DNA of 64,000 bases, from contig JAGMES010000005.1 of assembly GCA_023128035.1 (NCBI GenBank), positions 6,815 to 70,814 on the forward strand, read 5' to 3'. A program made the position numbers and the translations under genes. The notes beneath the pieces are model-generated. The model made no database searches. It was not told where the DNA came from and saw only the letters and a list, made by a program, of their open reading frames with translations. Of the stretch, positions 55,654 through 64,000 are shown piece after piece (the first letter of the stretch is position 1; each line of letters starts with the position of its first letter). The DNA is from Halanaerobiales bacterium. Its GTDB lineage: Bacteria; Bacillota_F; Halanaerobiia; DY22613.

Positions 55654-56277
55654 TCAATCAGATATCTCCAACAACGGCCTATTATCATACTCCAAATCTT
55701 TTACTTCTTCAACAAATTTTCCATATTCCTCTATCTCTTCATCATCGAAAGCCTTCTCCTCTAAAAGAGAAAAATCAGCAGGTTCAGGCAGTTCACATAA
55801 ATCTCCTAGATCAAAATATTGCAAAAATGCATCCGTGGTACCATAAATAATCGGTGTTCCGATGGTCTGCTTCCTGCCTAAGTCTTGAACCAGTCCTCGT
55901 TTTTGAAGAGTTATCAAAGCTTTCTCAACTTTTACACCCCGAATATCTTCAATCTCCGCTCTGGTAATCGGCTGTTTATAAGCAATGATCGCCAGAGTCT
56001 CTAGAGCAGCCTGAGTCAAACGTTGTTTAACTTTTGGCTGATAAAGCTCCCGAATATATTCGGCAAACTCAGGTCTGGTACAGATAGAATATCCTTTACC
56101 TACTTTTCGGATCTGAAATCCTCGGTCAGTCTCATCATATTCATTCTTTAATATCTCAATCATTTCTATTACAGTCGTTTTCGTAATTCCCACAACTCGC
56201 TCGATCTCTGCAGGAGTTAGTGGATCTGTTGCAATAAACAGCAATGCCTCTACCAATTGTTTGTAATGAAGATCCAA
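55654..56277 (-). CDS. scpB: Condensin subunit ScpB
   Basis: A 207-residue winged-helix kleisin partner of SMC-ScpA. VEALLFIATDPLTPAEIERV, ALETLAIIAYKQPITRAEIE and GVKVEKALITLQKRGLVQ are canonical. The acidic tail VKDLEYDNRPLLEISD is copied in the scar at 53.7 kb. GAGGTGAG lies before the ATG; scpA ends 11 bases upstream. Confidence 0.97.
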   Translation of the reverse strand: MDLHYKQLVEALLFIATDPLTPAEIERVVGITKTTVIEMIEILKNEYDETDRGFQIRKVGKGYSICTRPEFAEYIRELYQPKVKQRLTQAALETLAIIAYKQPITRAEIEDIRGVKVEKALITLQKRGLVQDLGRKQTIGTPIIYGTTDAFLQYFDLGDLCELPEPADFSLLEEKAFDDEEIEEYGKFVEEVKDLEYDNRPLLEISD

Positions 56278-56288
56278 TCTATCTCACC

Positions 56289-57038
56289 TCAATCTGTCCG
56301 CTTGATCATAATTTCTTCATATTTATCATTTTGTGAGACTTTAACCTTTTTCAGTTTCATCAATTCTAACAATGCCAAAAATGTAATCACCAGTTCTATC
56401 CGAGATGAATCCACAGAAAACATTTGGTTAAAAGTAATGCCTTCTTCAATCTCTTCTATTACAGATTCTAATTCCAACATTTTATCTTTAATGGTTATCT
56501 TCGCAATCTGAAGTTCTTTTTCTTCTTCATCAGTTTCCACTTTCTCATTTTCACGCAAACTGGCCTCTGTTAAAGCTTTCATAAAAGCCTGTCGAAAATC
56601 ATTCAAAGTGACATTTTCTAAAGGATTAAATTCAGGCAAGTCAGAGACGATTTCCTCTACCAGTTCTTCATTATTTCTGGTATAGTAGAGATCACCATCC
56701 CCTTCCTTTTCTTTTAACTTAGTTGCTAGTTCTTTAAAGCGTTTATATTCCATAAGACGGGTAATCAATTCATGTGGTTCATTTTTCTCGCTATCTTCTT
56801 TACTCTGAAAAGATGGTAAGAGTGTTCGAGATTTTAGCTCCATTAACTGAGAGGCAGTCACCAAAAAATCTCCAACAAAATCTAGATCCAACTCCTGCAT
56901 CTTTCGAATATATGCTAGATACTGCTCAGTAACCTCTGATAAAGAAATATTATTTATCTCTAACTTATCCTTTTTAACCAGATGGAACAGCAAGTCCAGC
57001 GGTCCTTCAAAAAAACCTAAATTTACTTGATATTCCAA
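56289..57038 (-). CDS. scpA: Condensin kleisin ScpA
   Basis: A 249-residue kleisin. YQVNLGFFEGPLDLLFHLVKKDKLEI contacts SMC neck regions, and the C-terminal winged helix (VITFLALLELMKLKKVKVSQ) binds the SMC cap. It bridges the SMC dimer encoded at 23.3 kb. Co-transcribed with scpB. Confidence 0.97.
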   Translation of the reverse strand: MEYQVNLGFFEGPLDLLFHLVKKDKLEINNISLSEVTEQYLAYIRKMQELDLDFVGDFLVTASQLMELKSRTLLPSFQSKEDSEKNEPHELITRLMEYKRFKELATKLKEKEGDGDLYYTRNNEELVEEIVSDLPEFNPLENVTLNDFRQAFMKALTEASLRENEKVETDEEEKELQIAKITIKDKMLELESVIEEIEEGITFNQMFSVDSSRIELVITFLALLELMKLKKVKVSQNDKYEEIMIKRTD

Positions 57039-57061
57039 TCAATTCACCTCTTGTAGACTAA

Positions 57062-58084
57062 TTATATATGCATCGCCTTTCTGACCTCTTCCAAAGTCTG
57101 CTGAGCAACTAAAGTAGCCTGTTCTTTACCTCTTCGAAGAATTTCATCAACAATCTCAGGGTTTTTCTCAACTTCTTCTCTTTTGGTTCTGATTGGCTCT
57201 AGAAACTCAACCAGTGCATCTGCTAAATGTTTCTTACATTTAGAACACCCAATCCCAGCCACACGACACCCGGCAGCGCACTCATCTACCAATGTAGATT
57301 TAGTGAAAATTTTATGATAATCATATACTGCACAAACTTCAGGATCACCTGGATCTTTCAATCGAATTCTTTGAGGATCAGTAATCATAGTTTTAACTTT
57401 ATTCAAAATTACTTCTGGTTGATCAGCAAGATAAATAGCATTATTATAGCTTTTACTCATTTTACGGCGATCCAAACCCTGTAATCTTGCAACTTTTGTA
57501 GTCAATGGTTTTGGAATAGGAAATAAACCTTTAACTTCCTCTGCTTCAGTAGCATTTTCAGCAACATTGCTATATAGGTAATTGAACCGACGAGCAATCT
57601 CTCGAGTCAACTCAACATGTGGTAACTGATCCTCACCCACAGGTACCGTATCAGCTTTGTAAATTAATATGTCTGCTGCTTGCAATACTGGATAGGAGAG
57701 AAGTCCTAAAGAAACGGAATCAGCTAAATTTAATTCCTGAATCTGTTCTTTATAAGTAGGGTTCCGCTCAAGACGACCAACAGAAGTAAACATTGAAAAG
57801 AGCAATGTTAATTCAGCATGTTCCTTCACATCTGATTGTCTAAAGATAACACTCCGCTCTGGATCAAGCCCTGCACTTATCCAATCAATAACCATCTCTC
57901 GAATATTATCCTTTATCTCATGAGTTTTATTGTAACCAGTGGTCAATGCATGCCAATCAGCAACCATCCAGAAACATTCATACTCATCCTGTAATCTGAC
58001 CCAGTTCTCAATCGCCCCTTTCAAATTACCCAGGTGCAATCGTCCTGTAGGACGGTTTCCACTTAAAATTCTTCCTTTTTTCAT
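57062..58084 (-). CDS. trpS: Tryptophanyl-tRNA synthetase
   Basis: A class Ic synthetase of 340 residues. The HIGH-like motif is HLGN at 17-20 in NRPTGRLHLGNLKGAIENW; KMSKS appears in DRRKMSKSYNNAIY near 212. Four cysteines in CAAGCRVAGIGCSKC may bind zinc. No T-box leader is visible. Precedes scpA as in several Clostridia. Confidence 0.97.
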   Translation of the reverse strand: MKKGRILSGNRPTGRLHLGNLKGAIENWVRLQDEYECFWMVADWHALTTGYNKTHEIKDNIREMVIDWISAGLDPERSVIFRQSDVKEHAELTLLFSMFTSVGRLERNPTYKEQIQELNLADSVSLGLLSYPVLQAADILIYKADTVPVGEDQLPHVELTREIARRFNYLYSNVAENATEAEEVKGLFPIPKPLTTKVARLQGLDRRKMSKSYNNAIYLADQPEVILNKVKTMITDPQRIRLKDPGDPEVCAVYDYHKIFTKSTLVDECAAGCRVAGIGCSKCKKHLADALVEFLEPIRTKREEVEKNPEIVDEILRRGKEQATLVAQQTLEEVRKAMHI

Positions 58085-58104
58085 AAATCATTCCTCCTTA
58101 ATCA

Positions 58105-58638
58105 TTATCTTTTCTTATCTGCTTCTTGTAAAATCGTCATCCGCCAATCAGAAGTCTCAGGCAAATGATGATCACGGATTATAGTTATCAGATCAAGATC
58201 ACAACTTATTTTTTCTAATAACTTAGCTCCAATTAATCCATGATTGCAGGCTATATAAAAAGCATGTAAACGATTTTTTAAAAAGTTACCTCTTCCTTCT
58301 TCTCCCCAAATTTCTATTCTTCCTGGTATAAATGAATCTATTAGAACAATAATAATTCTATCAAAAAGAGTTAAGTCTCCTGCCAATTTACCCACATCAT
58401 GTAACAAAGCTGCTCTAATGAGAAATTGATTATCGGCTTTATTATCTTTTTCTTTGAACTTTAAAGACTCTGCTACCAAACAACAGACATCAAGTGCATG
58501 GCGCTGATCTACAATTGACATTTGATAAAAAAGTTTTTTTTCATCTTCATTTAAGTATTTAGAGATAAATTCTTTCTCTTCTTCTTCAACTCTTGCTGTA
58601 ATTGCAGAAAAGAATTGTTTGATTCGGTGAATGATCAT
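58105..58638 (-). CDS. HD-domain hydrolase-like protein
   Basis: A 177-residue HD phosphohydrolase-fold protein. QRHALDVC gives the first histidine, AALLHDVGK the HD pair, HGLIGAKLL and IIRDHH the remaining metal ligands, so the metal site is complete. The substrate is unknown. It starts four bases after the site-2 protease gene and precedes trpS. Confidence 0.82.
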   Translation of the reverse strand: MIIHRIKQFFSAITARVEEEEKEFISKYLNEDEKKLFYQMSIVDQRHALDVCCLVAESLKFKEKDNKADNQFLIRAALLHDVGKLAGDLTLFDRIIIVLIDSFIPGRIEIWGEEGRGNFLKNRLHAFYIACNHGLIGAKLLEKISCDLDLITIIRDHHLPETSDWRMTILQEADKKR

Positions 58639-58642
58639 AATA

Positions 58643-59305
58643 TCACATTCCCATCAGAAAAATTCCTCTTACAAAATTAATTAAAGGATAGAGAATTGTA
58701 CCTAACATATTAGTCATTACCAGAAACAAAAGAATCACCATACCCAAACCACCCTCTAAATTATCTATAAAATGGGCGTGTTTGCGAGGGAGGATTCCAG
58801 CTAATATCTTAGATCCATCTAATGGTGGAATCGGTAAAAGATTAAATACTGCTAAACTGATATTAATTAAAAACATATTCCAGAGCAAATCGAAGAAGAT
58901 CTGAGGATAAGAACCCAAAATTCCACGATAAAGTTTAACCCACAAATACGGATCAGCCCAAGCCCAAACCCGTAAAATCAAACTTACTAAAAATGCCAAA
59001 ATTAAATTTGATACAGGGCCAGCCAATCCCACCAACATCATCCCTTTTCGACGGTCTTTAAAATAATCAGGATTCACTATAACTGGTTTGGCCCAACCAA
59101 ATCTCTGTGTAATGATCAAAAAAAGTAACCCAAAAGGATCAATATGTGCTCTTGGATCTAACGTCAATCTCCCCATAAAACCTGGAGTGGGGTCACCTAA
59201 AATAGATGCTACTTTACCATGTGAGTATTCATGGACTGAGAGAGCTAGTAAAATAGCTGGAAGTGCCAATATAAGACCATATAGATCAATATTCATAAAG
59301 TTCAC
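58643..59305 (-). CDS. Site-2 protease family (M50) membrane protein
   Basis: A 220-residue intramembrane metalloprotease. HEYSH (HExxH) lies in the first helix, and the third ligand aspartate in NLLPIPPLDGSKIL. Five to six hydrophobic segments. The family includes YwhC-like proteins in front of trpS-scpAB. GTG at 59305 is preferred: AGGTGG lies six bases upstream and the start overlaps the preceding stop as GTGA. An ATG three codons in is the alternative. Confidence 0.9.
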   Translation of the reverse strand: MNFMNIDLYGLILALPAILLALSVHEYSHGKVASILGDPTPGFMGRLTLDPRAHIDPFGLLFLIITQRFGWAKPVIVNPDYFKDRRKGMMLVGLAGPVSNLILAFLVSLILRVWAWADPYLWVKLYRGILGSYPQIFFDLLWNMFLINISLAVFNLLPIPPLDGSKILAGILPRKHAHFIDNLEGGLGMVILLFLVMTNMLGTILYPLINFVRGIFLMGM

Positions 59306-61953
59306 TTTACCCCACCTTCCTTTTCTTTAAAATATGCTTTAACAAACTCTAATTCTTCCTGTCGATCTTTCAATAAACCATCTAATTTGGCTGCTTTCAC
59401 TTTTGAGATGACTTCTTTAAAGCATGGCCCAGGAAAAAAGCCCAAACAAATTATGTCTTTGCCAGATATCTCTATTTCTATCCTTTTAAGCCTTTGACTA
59501 TAATCTAGTACACGTTCCAGAATAAGTGAAGAATCATTAATTAAAAGTAGATATACTAATTCTTCATAATGCAAAGGTTGTAATAAATCATAAATTTCGC
59601 TTGGACTAAGTTCAGGTCTTTGTAAAGTTTCATTTAAATTTTTGGCTCTTTCACCTGAAAAACGAAGTCTAGAAAGTTGAACCTGACTAAAGTTCCAATA
59701 AGCTCCAATTCGTTCTTTTTCTTCTTCATTTAAATGAGCAAATATAACCATCAAACTCAATAACCAACGCTGTAAGTTAACTTGATCTTTATCATAACAA
59801 ATTTCGTTAACAAAAAGTTTTATCTTTACCTCTAAAAAGCGTAGTTGCTTCCATTGATCCTCGTTTAATTCTAATTGAGATGATATTTCCTTTAAAATTC
59901 CATACTCCTCCAGATACTTAAACACATTGATCTCTTTCTCCTCCATGAGAAGATTCTTCAATTCGTCAAAAAAGCGTGGCCCTTTAAGCTCTTTAAAAAC
60001 TCCATATTGAACAGCCTGATGGATTAACATATCTGTCTCTTCTTCAATCTTGAAATCAAAGCGCACAGCGAATTTAATTCCTCTTAAAATTCGTGTTGGA
60101 TCATCTATAAAAGTAAAACTATGTAAACCACGAATTATTCCTAGTTCAAGATCATCTTTTCCACCAAAGAAATCCACCAACCAGCCAAAACGTTCTTGAC
60201 CTAAGGAGATTGCTAAAGAATTAATCGTAAAATCACGACGATATAAGTCCTGCTTTAATAAACTTGGTTCTACTTGAGGAAGAGCTGCAGGATATTCATA
60301 ATATTCTACTCTCGCTGTTACAATATCCAAATGGTAATTTTCAAACTCTAATGTAGCTGTTCCAAATTCAGGGTGAGTATCTAACTTACCACCTAACAAT
60401 CGTTGGAGTTCTTTTGCAAATTCAATTCCATCTCCCTCTACCACTATATCTAAATCCTGACTGGAGTGATATAATAAAATATCTCTAACAAAGCCACCTA
60501 CTAGAAATGACGTTATATTCATTTTTTTGCTCAAATCTCGAATTTTGCAAAATAAATCAAAGTACTCCCAAGATGTTTGTTCCAACCGTTGGATTATGTT
60601 ATATTGTTTGGGTTCAACTTCAACTAATGAACTCCCATAATGACTCTGACGCTCAGTAATCTCTTCTCCATAGAGAGTTTTTAAAAGATCAGTTCTAGTG
60701 ATTATTCCTATAAGTTCTCCATTATCATCAACAACAGGTAAACGCCCAATATCATGCCCTACCATTAATCTTTGAATCTCACTAACTGGAGTTTGAGAAG
60801 AAATACTCACAACTTTTCTAGTCATATACCCTTTTACTGGGGCATCATTCATATCGTGTTTCTTAAGTTTATCTAAATCTCGTCTAGAAAAGATTCCTTT
60901 GATACCTGTCTCATCTGAAACAATTAGTCCTGAATGGCCAAAACGTAGCATGATCTCTTCAGCCTGCTGAATAGTAGCATTTGGCTGAACAGTTTTTACA
61001 GGTGTAGTCATAATATCTCTTGCCATTCTAGGAATCTGAATCCGGTTATGAAGCATTTCAATGATTTTAGCTTTGATATCCTCTAACTTAGCTTTCTTAA
61101 TCATCGTCGAAGCTGCCCCCGCATGACCTCCTCCACCTAATGGTTCGAGAAACTGGCCAAGATGAACTGTTTCAACTTCGGAGCGTGCTACAACCAATAC
61201 CCGACCAACCATCTCAACAATTACAAAATATAGATCAGCCTCTCTAATATCCCGCAATTTATGGATAATATTATTCACTCCTAAAAGATACTCATCTAAA
61301 ACTGCAGAATATATATCAACTCTTAATCCATGAATAGTCTCATGTTCAATCTGATCTAATAAAACATTTAATACTTCCTGTTGAGCCTCGTTTAAAGAAA
61401 ATTCCACAAACTCTTCAATCACACTTAAATTCGCTCCATTTCGCAAAAGAAATGCCACCATCTCTGCATCCAATGGAGTAGTCGTATTATATATAAGGCA
61501 TCCAGTATCATGATAAATACCTAAAGCAAAAAGAGTTGCCTCTGTAGGAGTAATTGGAATCTCTTCTAACTGGATTCGCTTAACAAGTATTGTAGTAGTA
61601 GCTCCTACAGGAGAAGTAAAATCTACAAATTTAAAGTTAAAGCTATACTCATCTAATATATGATGATCATAAACGATTTTACTGATTTCCTCATCAAATA
61701 ATAAATCGCGAAATGGACCTACTCTAGCTGGATTTTTTGTATCTACCATAATAATTCTTTTAACTTCATCAAAGTTAATATCTTTGGGGCGAAGTACGCG
61801 AAATTGATCTTTAAAAAGAGCCATAAAATCCTTCACTTGATTAGAAAGAGAACCTGGAAAGACAGGTACTGCAATTGGGTAGAGTTTTTTAACTGCAATC
61901 ATTGATGCTAGTCCATCGAAATCCGTTCCCTCATGGGTAATTACTATATCCAT
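59302..61953 (-). CDS. DHH-CBS-tRNA nucleotidyltransferase fusion
   Basis: An 883-residue three-part protein. Residues 1-310 are a DHH phosphoesterase (HEGTDFDGLAS, IVYDHHILDEY, then GGGGHAGAAST of the DHHA1 domain). Residues 315-435 hold two CBS domains. From about 470 comes a class II nucleotidyltransferase (FLVGGFVRDILL, QDLDIVVEGDG, RRDFTINSLAI) with its helical RNA-binding region. Comparable fusions act as A-adding or CCA-adding tRNA enzymes in some lineages. GAGGTG precedes the ATG. No second CCA enzyme is in the window. Confidence 0.9.
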   Translation of the reverse strand: MDIVITHEGTDFDGLASMIAVKKLYPIAVPVFPGSLSNQVKDFMALFKDQFRVLRPKDINFDEVKRIIMVDTKNPARVGPFRDLLFDEEISKIVYDHHILDEYSFNFKFVDFTSPVGATTTILVKRIQLEEIPITPTEATLFALGIYHDTGCLIYNTTTPLDAEMVAFLLRNGANLSVIEEFVEFSLNEAQQEVLNVLLDQIEHETIHGLRVDIYSAVLDEYLLGVNNIIHKLRDIREADLYFVIVEMVGRVLVVARSEVETVHLGQFLEPLGGGGHAGAASTMIKKAKLEDIKAKIIEMLHNRIQIPRMARDIMTTPVKTVQPNATIQQAEEIMLRFGHSGLIVSDETGIKGIFSRRDLDKLKKHDMNDAPVKGYMTRKVVSISSQTPVSEIQRLMVGHDIGRLPVVDDNGELIGIITRTDLLKTLYGEEITERQSHYGSSLVEVEPKQYNIIQRLEQTSWEYFDLFCKIRDLSKKMNITSFLVGGFVRDILLYHSSQDLDIVVEGDGIEFAKELQRLLGGKLDTHPEFGTATLEFENYHLDIVTARVEYYEYPAALPQVEPSLLKQDLYRRDFTINSLAISLGQERFGWLVDFFGGKDDLELGIIRGLHSFTFIDDPTRILRGIKFAVRFDFKIEEETDMLIHQAVQYGVFKELKGPRFFDELKNLLMEEKEINVFKYLEEYGILKEISSQLELNEDQWKQLRFLEVKIKLFVNEICYDKDQVNLQRWLLSLMVIFAHLNEEEKERIGAYWNFSQVQLSRLRFSGERAKNLNETLQRPELSPSEIYDLLQPLHYEELVYLLLINDSSLILERVLDYSQRLKRIEIEISGKDIICLGFFPGPCFKEVISKVKAAKLDGLLKDRQEELEFVKAYFKEKEGGVK

Positions 61954-62044
61954 AAATTAGTGCACCTCAACTTTCCTCAAAAGACCTGCTTAGTCTACAA
62001 AACCTATTTTATTATTATACCACAAAGGTTTTGATAAAAAAAGT

Positions 62045-62078
62045 AAAAAAAAATTGCAGCTCACTTATGCTGCAATTT
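62045..62078 (-). terminator. oppC terminator
   Basis: Stem AATTGCAGC / GCTGCAATT with an 8-base loop then TTTTTTTACTTTTTT on the minus strand. Confidence 0.92.
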
Positions 62079-62094
62079 GTCTGAACATATTACC

Positions 62095-62976
62095 TTAATT
62101 CTTCATTCTCGGATCAAGGGCATCCCTCAAACCATCTCCTAAAAGGTTAAAACCAAGTACCGTCAGTGCAATTGCAAAACCTGGAAATAATGTATACCAT
62201 GGGGCTGTCCGTAAATAGCTTAATCCTTCATTAATAATAGAACCCCAACTTGGAATCGGTTCTTGCACTCCTAATCCAAGGAAACTTAAACCTGCTTCAG
62301 CCATAATTGCCCCTGCAACACCCATCGTTACGGAAACAATCATTGGAGCCATACAGTTTGGTAAAATATGTTTTAAAATAACACTATGAGTTTTTGCTCC
62401 CAACGCCCGCGCAGATTCAACAAATTCTTTTTCACGGAGTGATAATACTTGACTGCGAATAATCCTGGCTTTTCCAGTCCAACCAGCTACACTCATAGCC
62501 AGAAAAACATTAAATAATCCTGGACCTAAGGCAACACGAACTGCTATAATAAAGAGCAATCCTGGAAAGGCCATCACAATATCAGTAAAGCGCATAATTA
62601 ACATGTCAACTTTACCACCAAAATAACCAGCAAGAGCACCTAAGGTCATACCAATGACTAATGTAATAAATTCAACCACAAATCCTACTGTCATCGATAT
62701 TCGGGCTCCATATATAATCCGACTCAAAATATCTCTACCATAATAATCTGTCCCGAACCAATGAGCTTTAGAAGGAGGTTTAACACTCTCCAGTAAATTA
62801 ATCTGAACTGGATCATAAGGCGCGAGAAGTGGTGCAAAAATTGCAATTAGAGCCAGCCCTATGATCAGCGCTAATCCAAACATAGCAGTTGGATTCTTCT
62901 TTAACCGCATCCATGCATCATACCAAAGACCATGAACCTGACCCATCTTATCATCTTGAATTTTAAGATTCGTCAT
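62095..62976 (-). CDS. oppC: Oligopeptide/dipeptide ABC permease (OppC/DppC type)
   Basis: A 293-residue permease with six helices. The N-terminal OppC extension, the GTDYYGRDILSRIIYG segment and the EAA loop EFVESARALGAKTHSVILKH are typical; the end GDGLRDALDPRMKN is the DppC signature. It forms a channel with OppB. AAGGAGGGG precedes the ATG at 62976. The ATPases and binding protein are not in the window. Terminator follows. Confidence 0.95.
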   Translation of the reverse strand: MTNLKIQDDKMGQVHGLWYDAWMRLKKNPTAMFGLALIIGLALIAIFAPLLAPYDPVQINLLESVKPPSKAHWFGTDYYGRDILSRIIYGARISMTVGFVVEFITLVIGMTLGALAGYFGGKVDMLIMRFTDIVMAFPGLLFIIAVRVALGPGLFNVFLAMSVAGWTGKARIIRSQVLSLREKEFVESARALGAKTHSVILKHILPNCMAPMIVSVTMGVAGAIMAEAGLSFLGLGVQEPIPSWGSIINEGLSYLRTAPWYTLFPGFAIALTVLGFNLLGDGLRDALDPRMKN

Positions 62977-62993
62977 CAAAACCCCTCCTTCCT

Positions 62994-63920
62994 CTAGTCA
63001 TAGCGAATTCTTGGATCAAGAATTCCATATGTCAAATCAACAAAAAGATTCGCAAAAACAAAAATAATCGCCCCTACCAATACTGAACCTGCGATAACTA
63101 AAAAATCTCGTTTATTAATTGCCATCACCACATAACGACCAAACCCAGGTATTGCAAAGATCGTCTCAGTTAAAACAGAACCATTTAAGTAAGAAGCAAA
63201 CTGCATTCCAAGAATTGTTATAATCGGAATCATTGCATTTTTCAAAGCATGCTTAAATATGACCACCTTTTCAGCCAAACCCTTTGATTGGGCGGTACGA
63301 ATATAATCCTGACGAATCACTTCTAACATGGTAGAACGGGTCATCCTTGCTAAAAAAGCAGCAGATCTGGTACCTAAAGTAATTGCAGGTAAAATCCAAT
63401 ATTTAAGACTACCATCTCCGATCCCTGAGATAGGTAACCATCCTAAGGTCATACCAAATACAAAAACAAGTATAAGACCAAACCAAAATACCGGAGTAGA
63501 GATAAAAATAAGTGCAAAAACCATCGCTGCCCGATCAATCCAGGTATTGTGATAAACAGCAGCAATAATTCCAATCAATATCCCCATCGTGCTCGCAACT
63601 ATCATTGTTGAGAAAGCTAATTTTGCAGTTACGGGCAATTTTGCTAGAATATCTTTAGTAACTGAGCGATGTGTAACATATGATTTCCCCAAATCTCCCT
63701 TTATAACACGACCAACATAACGAACAAATTGAATATGCCATGGATCATCTAAATGCAATTCTGCTCGGATTCTTTCAATTACTTTATCATTGGCACGCTG
63801 GCCCATCATATTAGAAATCGGGTCACCTGGAATAACAAACATGAGCAAAAATGTAATAATTAGCACACCAAGGAGAACTGGAACTATTAAAAACAAGCGG
63901 CGAATAATATACTCTATCAT
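62994..63920 (-). CDS. oppB: Oligopeptide/dipeptide ABC permease (OppB/DppB type)
   Basis: A 308-residue permease. MIEYIIRRLFLIVPVLLGVL, FVIPGDPISNMMG and the EAA loop QDYIRTAQSKGLAEKVVIFK are conserved; it ends TYGILDPRIRYD. ATG 63920 follows AGGAAGTG; the earlier frame start at 63977 is inside a repeat region. oppC starts 17 bases downstream. Substrate could be peptides or another compound. Confidence 0.95.
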   Translation of the reverse strand: MIEYIIRRLFLIVPVLLGVLIITFLLMFVIPGDPISNMMGQRANDKVIERIRAELHLDDPWHIQFVRYVGRVIKGDLGKSYVTHRSVTKDILAKLPVTAKLAFSTMIVASTMGILIGIIAAVYHNTWIDRAAMVFALIFISTPVFWFGLILVFVFGMTLGWLPISGIGDGSLKYWILPAITLGTRSAAFLARMTRSTMLEVIRQDYIRTAQSKGLAEKVVIFKHALKNAMIPIITILGMQFASYLNGSVLTETIFAIPGFGRYVVMAINKRDFLVIAGSVLVGAIIFVFANLFVDLTYGILDPRIRYD

Positions 63921-63962
63921 CGATCTCTTCACTTCCTTTCTCGTAAAATGAATAATAATAAT

Positions 63963-64000
63963 ATGATTCGTCCACAAAAAGTATTTAGTCGCACTCCCAT
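63963..64000. repeat. Palindromic repeat family 2, cut by window end
   Basis: ATGATTCGTCCACAAAAAGT and the following TTTAGTCGCACTCCCAT match one arm of the copies at 23104 and 55441. The rest is outside the window. Confidence 0.75.

Noticed and set aside
53718..55700. Integrated element with attL/attR from the scpB 3' end
   Set aside because: No integrase, recombinase or transposase lies between the repeats, so it is recorded as a scar and not annotated as a mobile element.

Overview
The window is about 35 percent GC by eye and reads as the chromosome of an anaerobic, low-GC, endospore-forming and motile Firmicute, most like Clostridia or Halanaerobiales. CodY, HslUV, TrmFO, YlxM and RbgA mark the phylum. 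SpoVS, a YtfJ/GerW protein and a DacF-type carboxypeptidase point to sporulation. CheY and CheA point to chemotaxis. The lineage is inferred from gene content and order; no rRNA or tRNA gene was seen.

Region 1 (1-33 kb) is core chromosome, almost all on the minus strand. Read from high to low coordinate it follows the Bacillus order smc, ftsY, ylxM, ffh, rpsP, khpA, rimM, trmD, rplS, lepB, rbgA, rnhB, then dprA, smg, topA, trmFO, hslV, hslU, codY, cheY, cheA. These genes serve protein targeting, ribosome and tRNA maturation, DNA topology and uptake, and nutrient-responsive regulation. An L19-type leader precedes rplS. yraN, comM and one XRE regulator run on the plus strand. From 27 to 33 kb lie rluB, a cbiMQO metal transporter, dacF, ytfJ and a ytfI-like gene.

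Region 2 (33.1-55.6 kb) is an accessory island that separates the ytfI/ytfJ/dacF/rluB group from scpB/scpA/trpS. It holds an ABC-F gene behind a 37-codon leader peptide and two attenuator-like hairpins; trpP and alkC; a decayed ATP-grasp/MFS/unknown cluster in which every gene carries an indel; a second, partly dead copy of the small-HTH/XRE pair; a TPR protein followed by a 49-residue secreted-peptide gene that looks like a Rap/Phr-type signalling pair; a complete type I-C CRISPR-Cas system (cas3-5-8c-7-4-1-2) with a main array of 23 canonical and 2 altered repeats; a one-spacer second array with its own related leader inside the cas operon; and a two-gene nucleotide-fold/membrane-protein module. 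A chimeric scar at 53.7 kb joins the scpB 3' end to part of the ABC-F leader and records past rearrangement.

Region 3 (55.6-64 kb) returns to core genes: scpB, scpA, trpS, an HD-domain gene, a site-2 protease, a DHH-CBS-nucleotidyltransferase fusion and the permeases oppC and oppB.

Two small repeat families are scattered in intergenic gaps. One resembles a non-autonomous IS200/IS605-like element of about 100-150 bp. The other is a 125 bp near-perfect palindrome. They lie next to each other at two sites.
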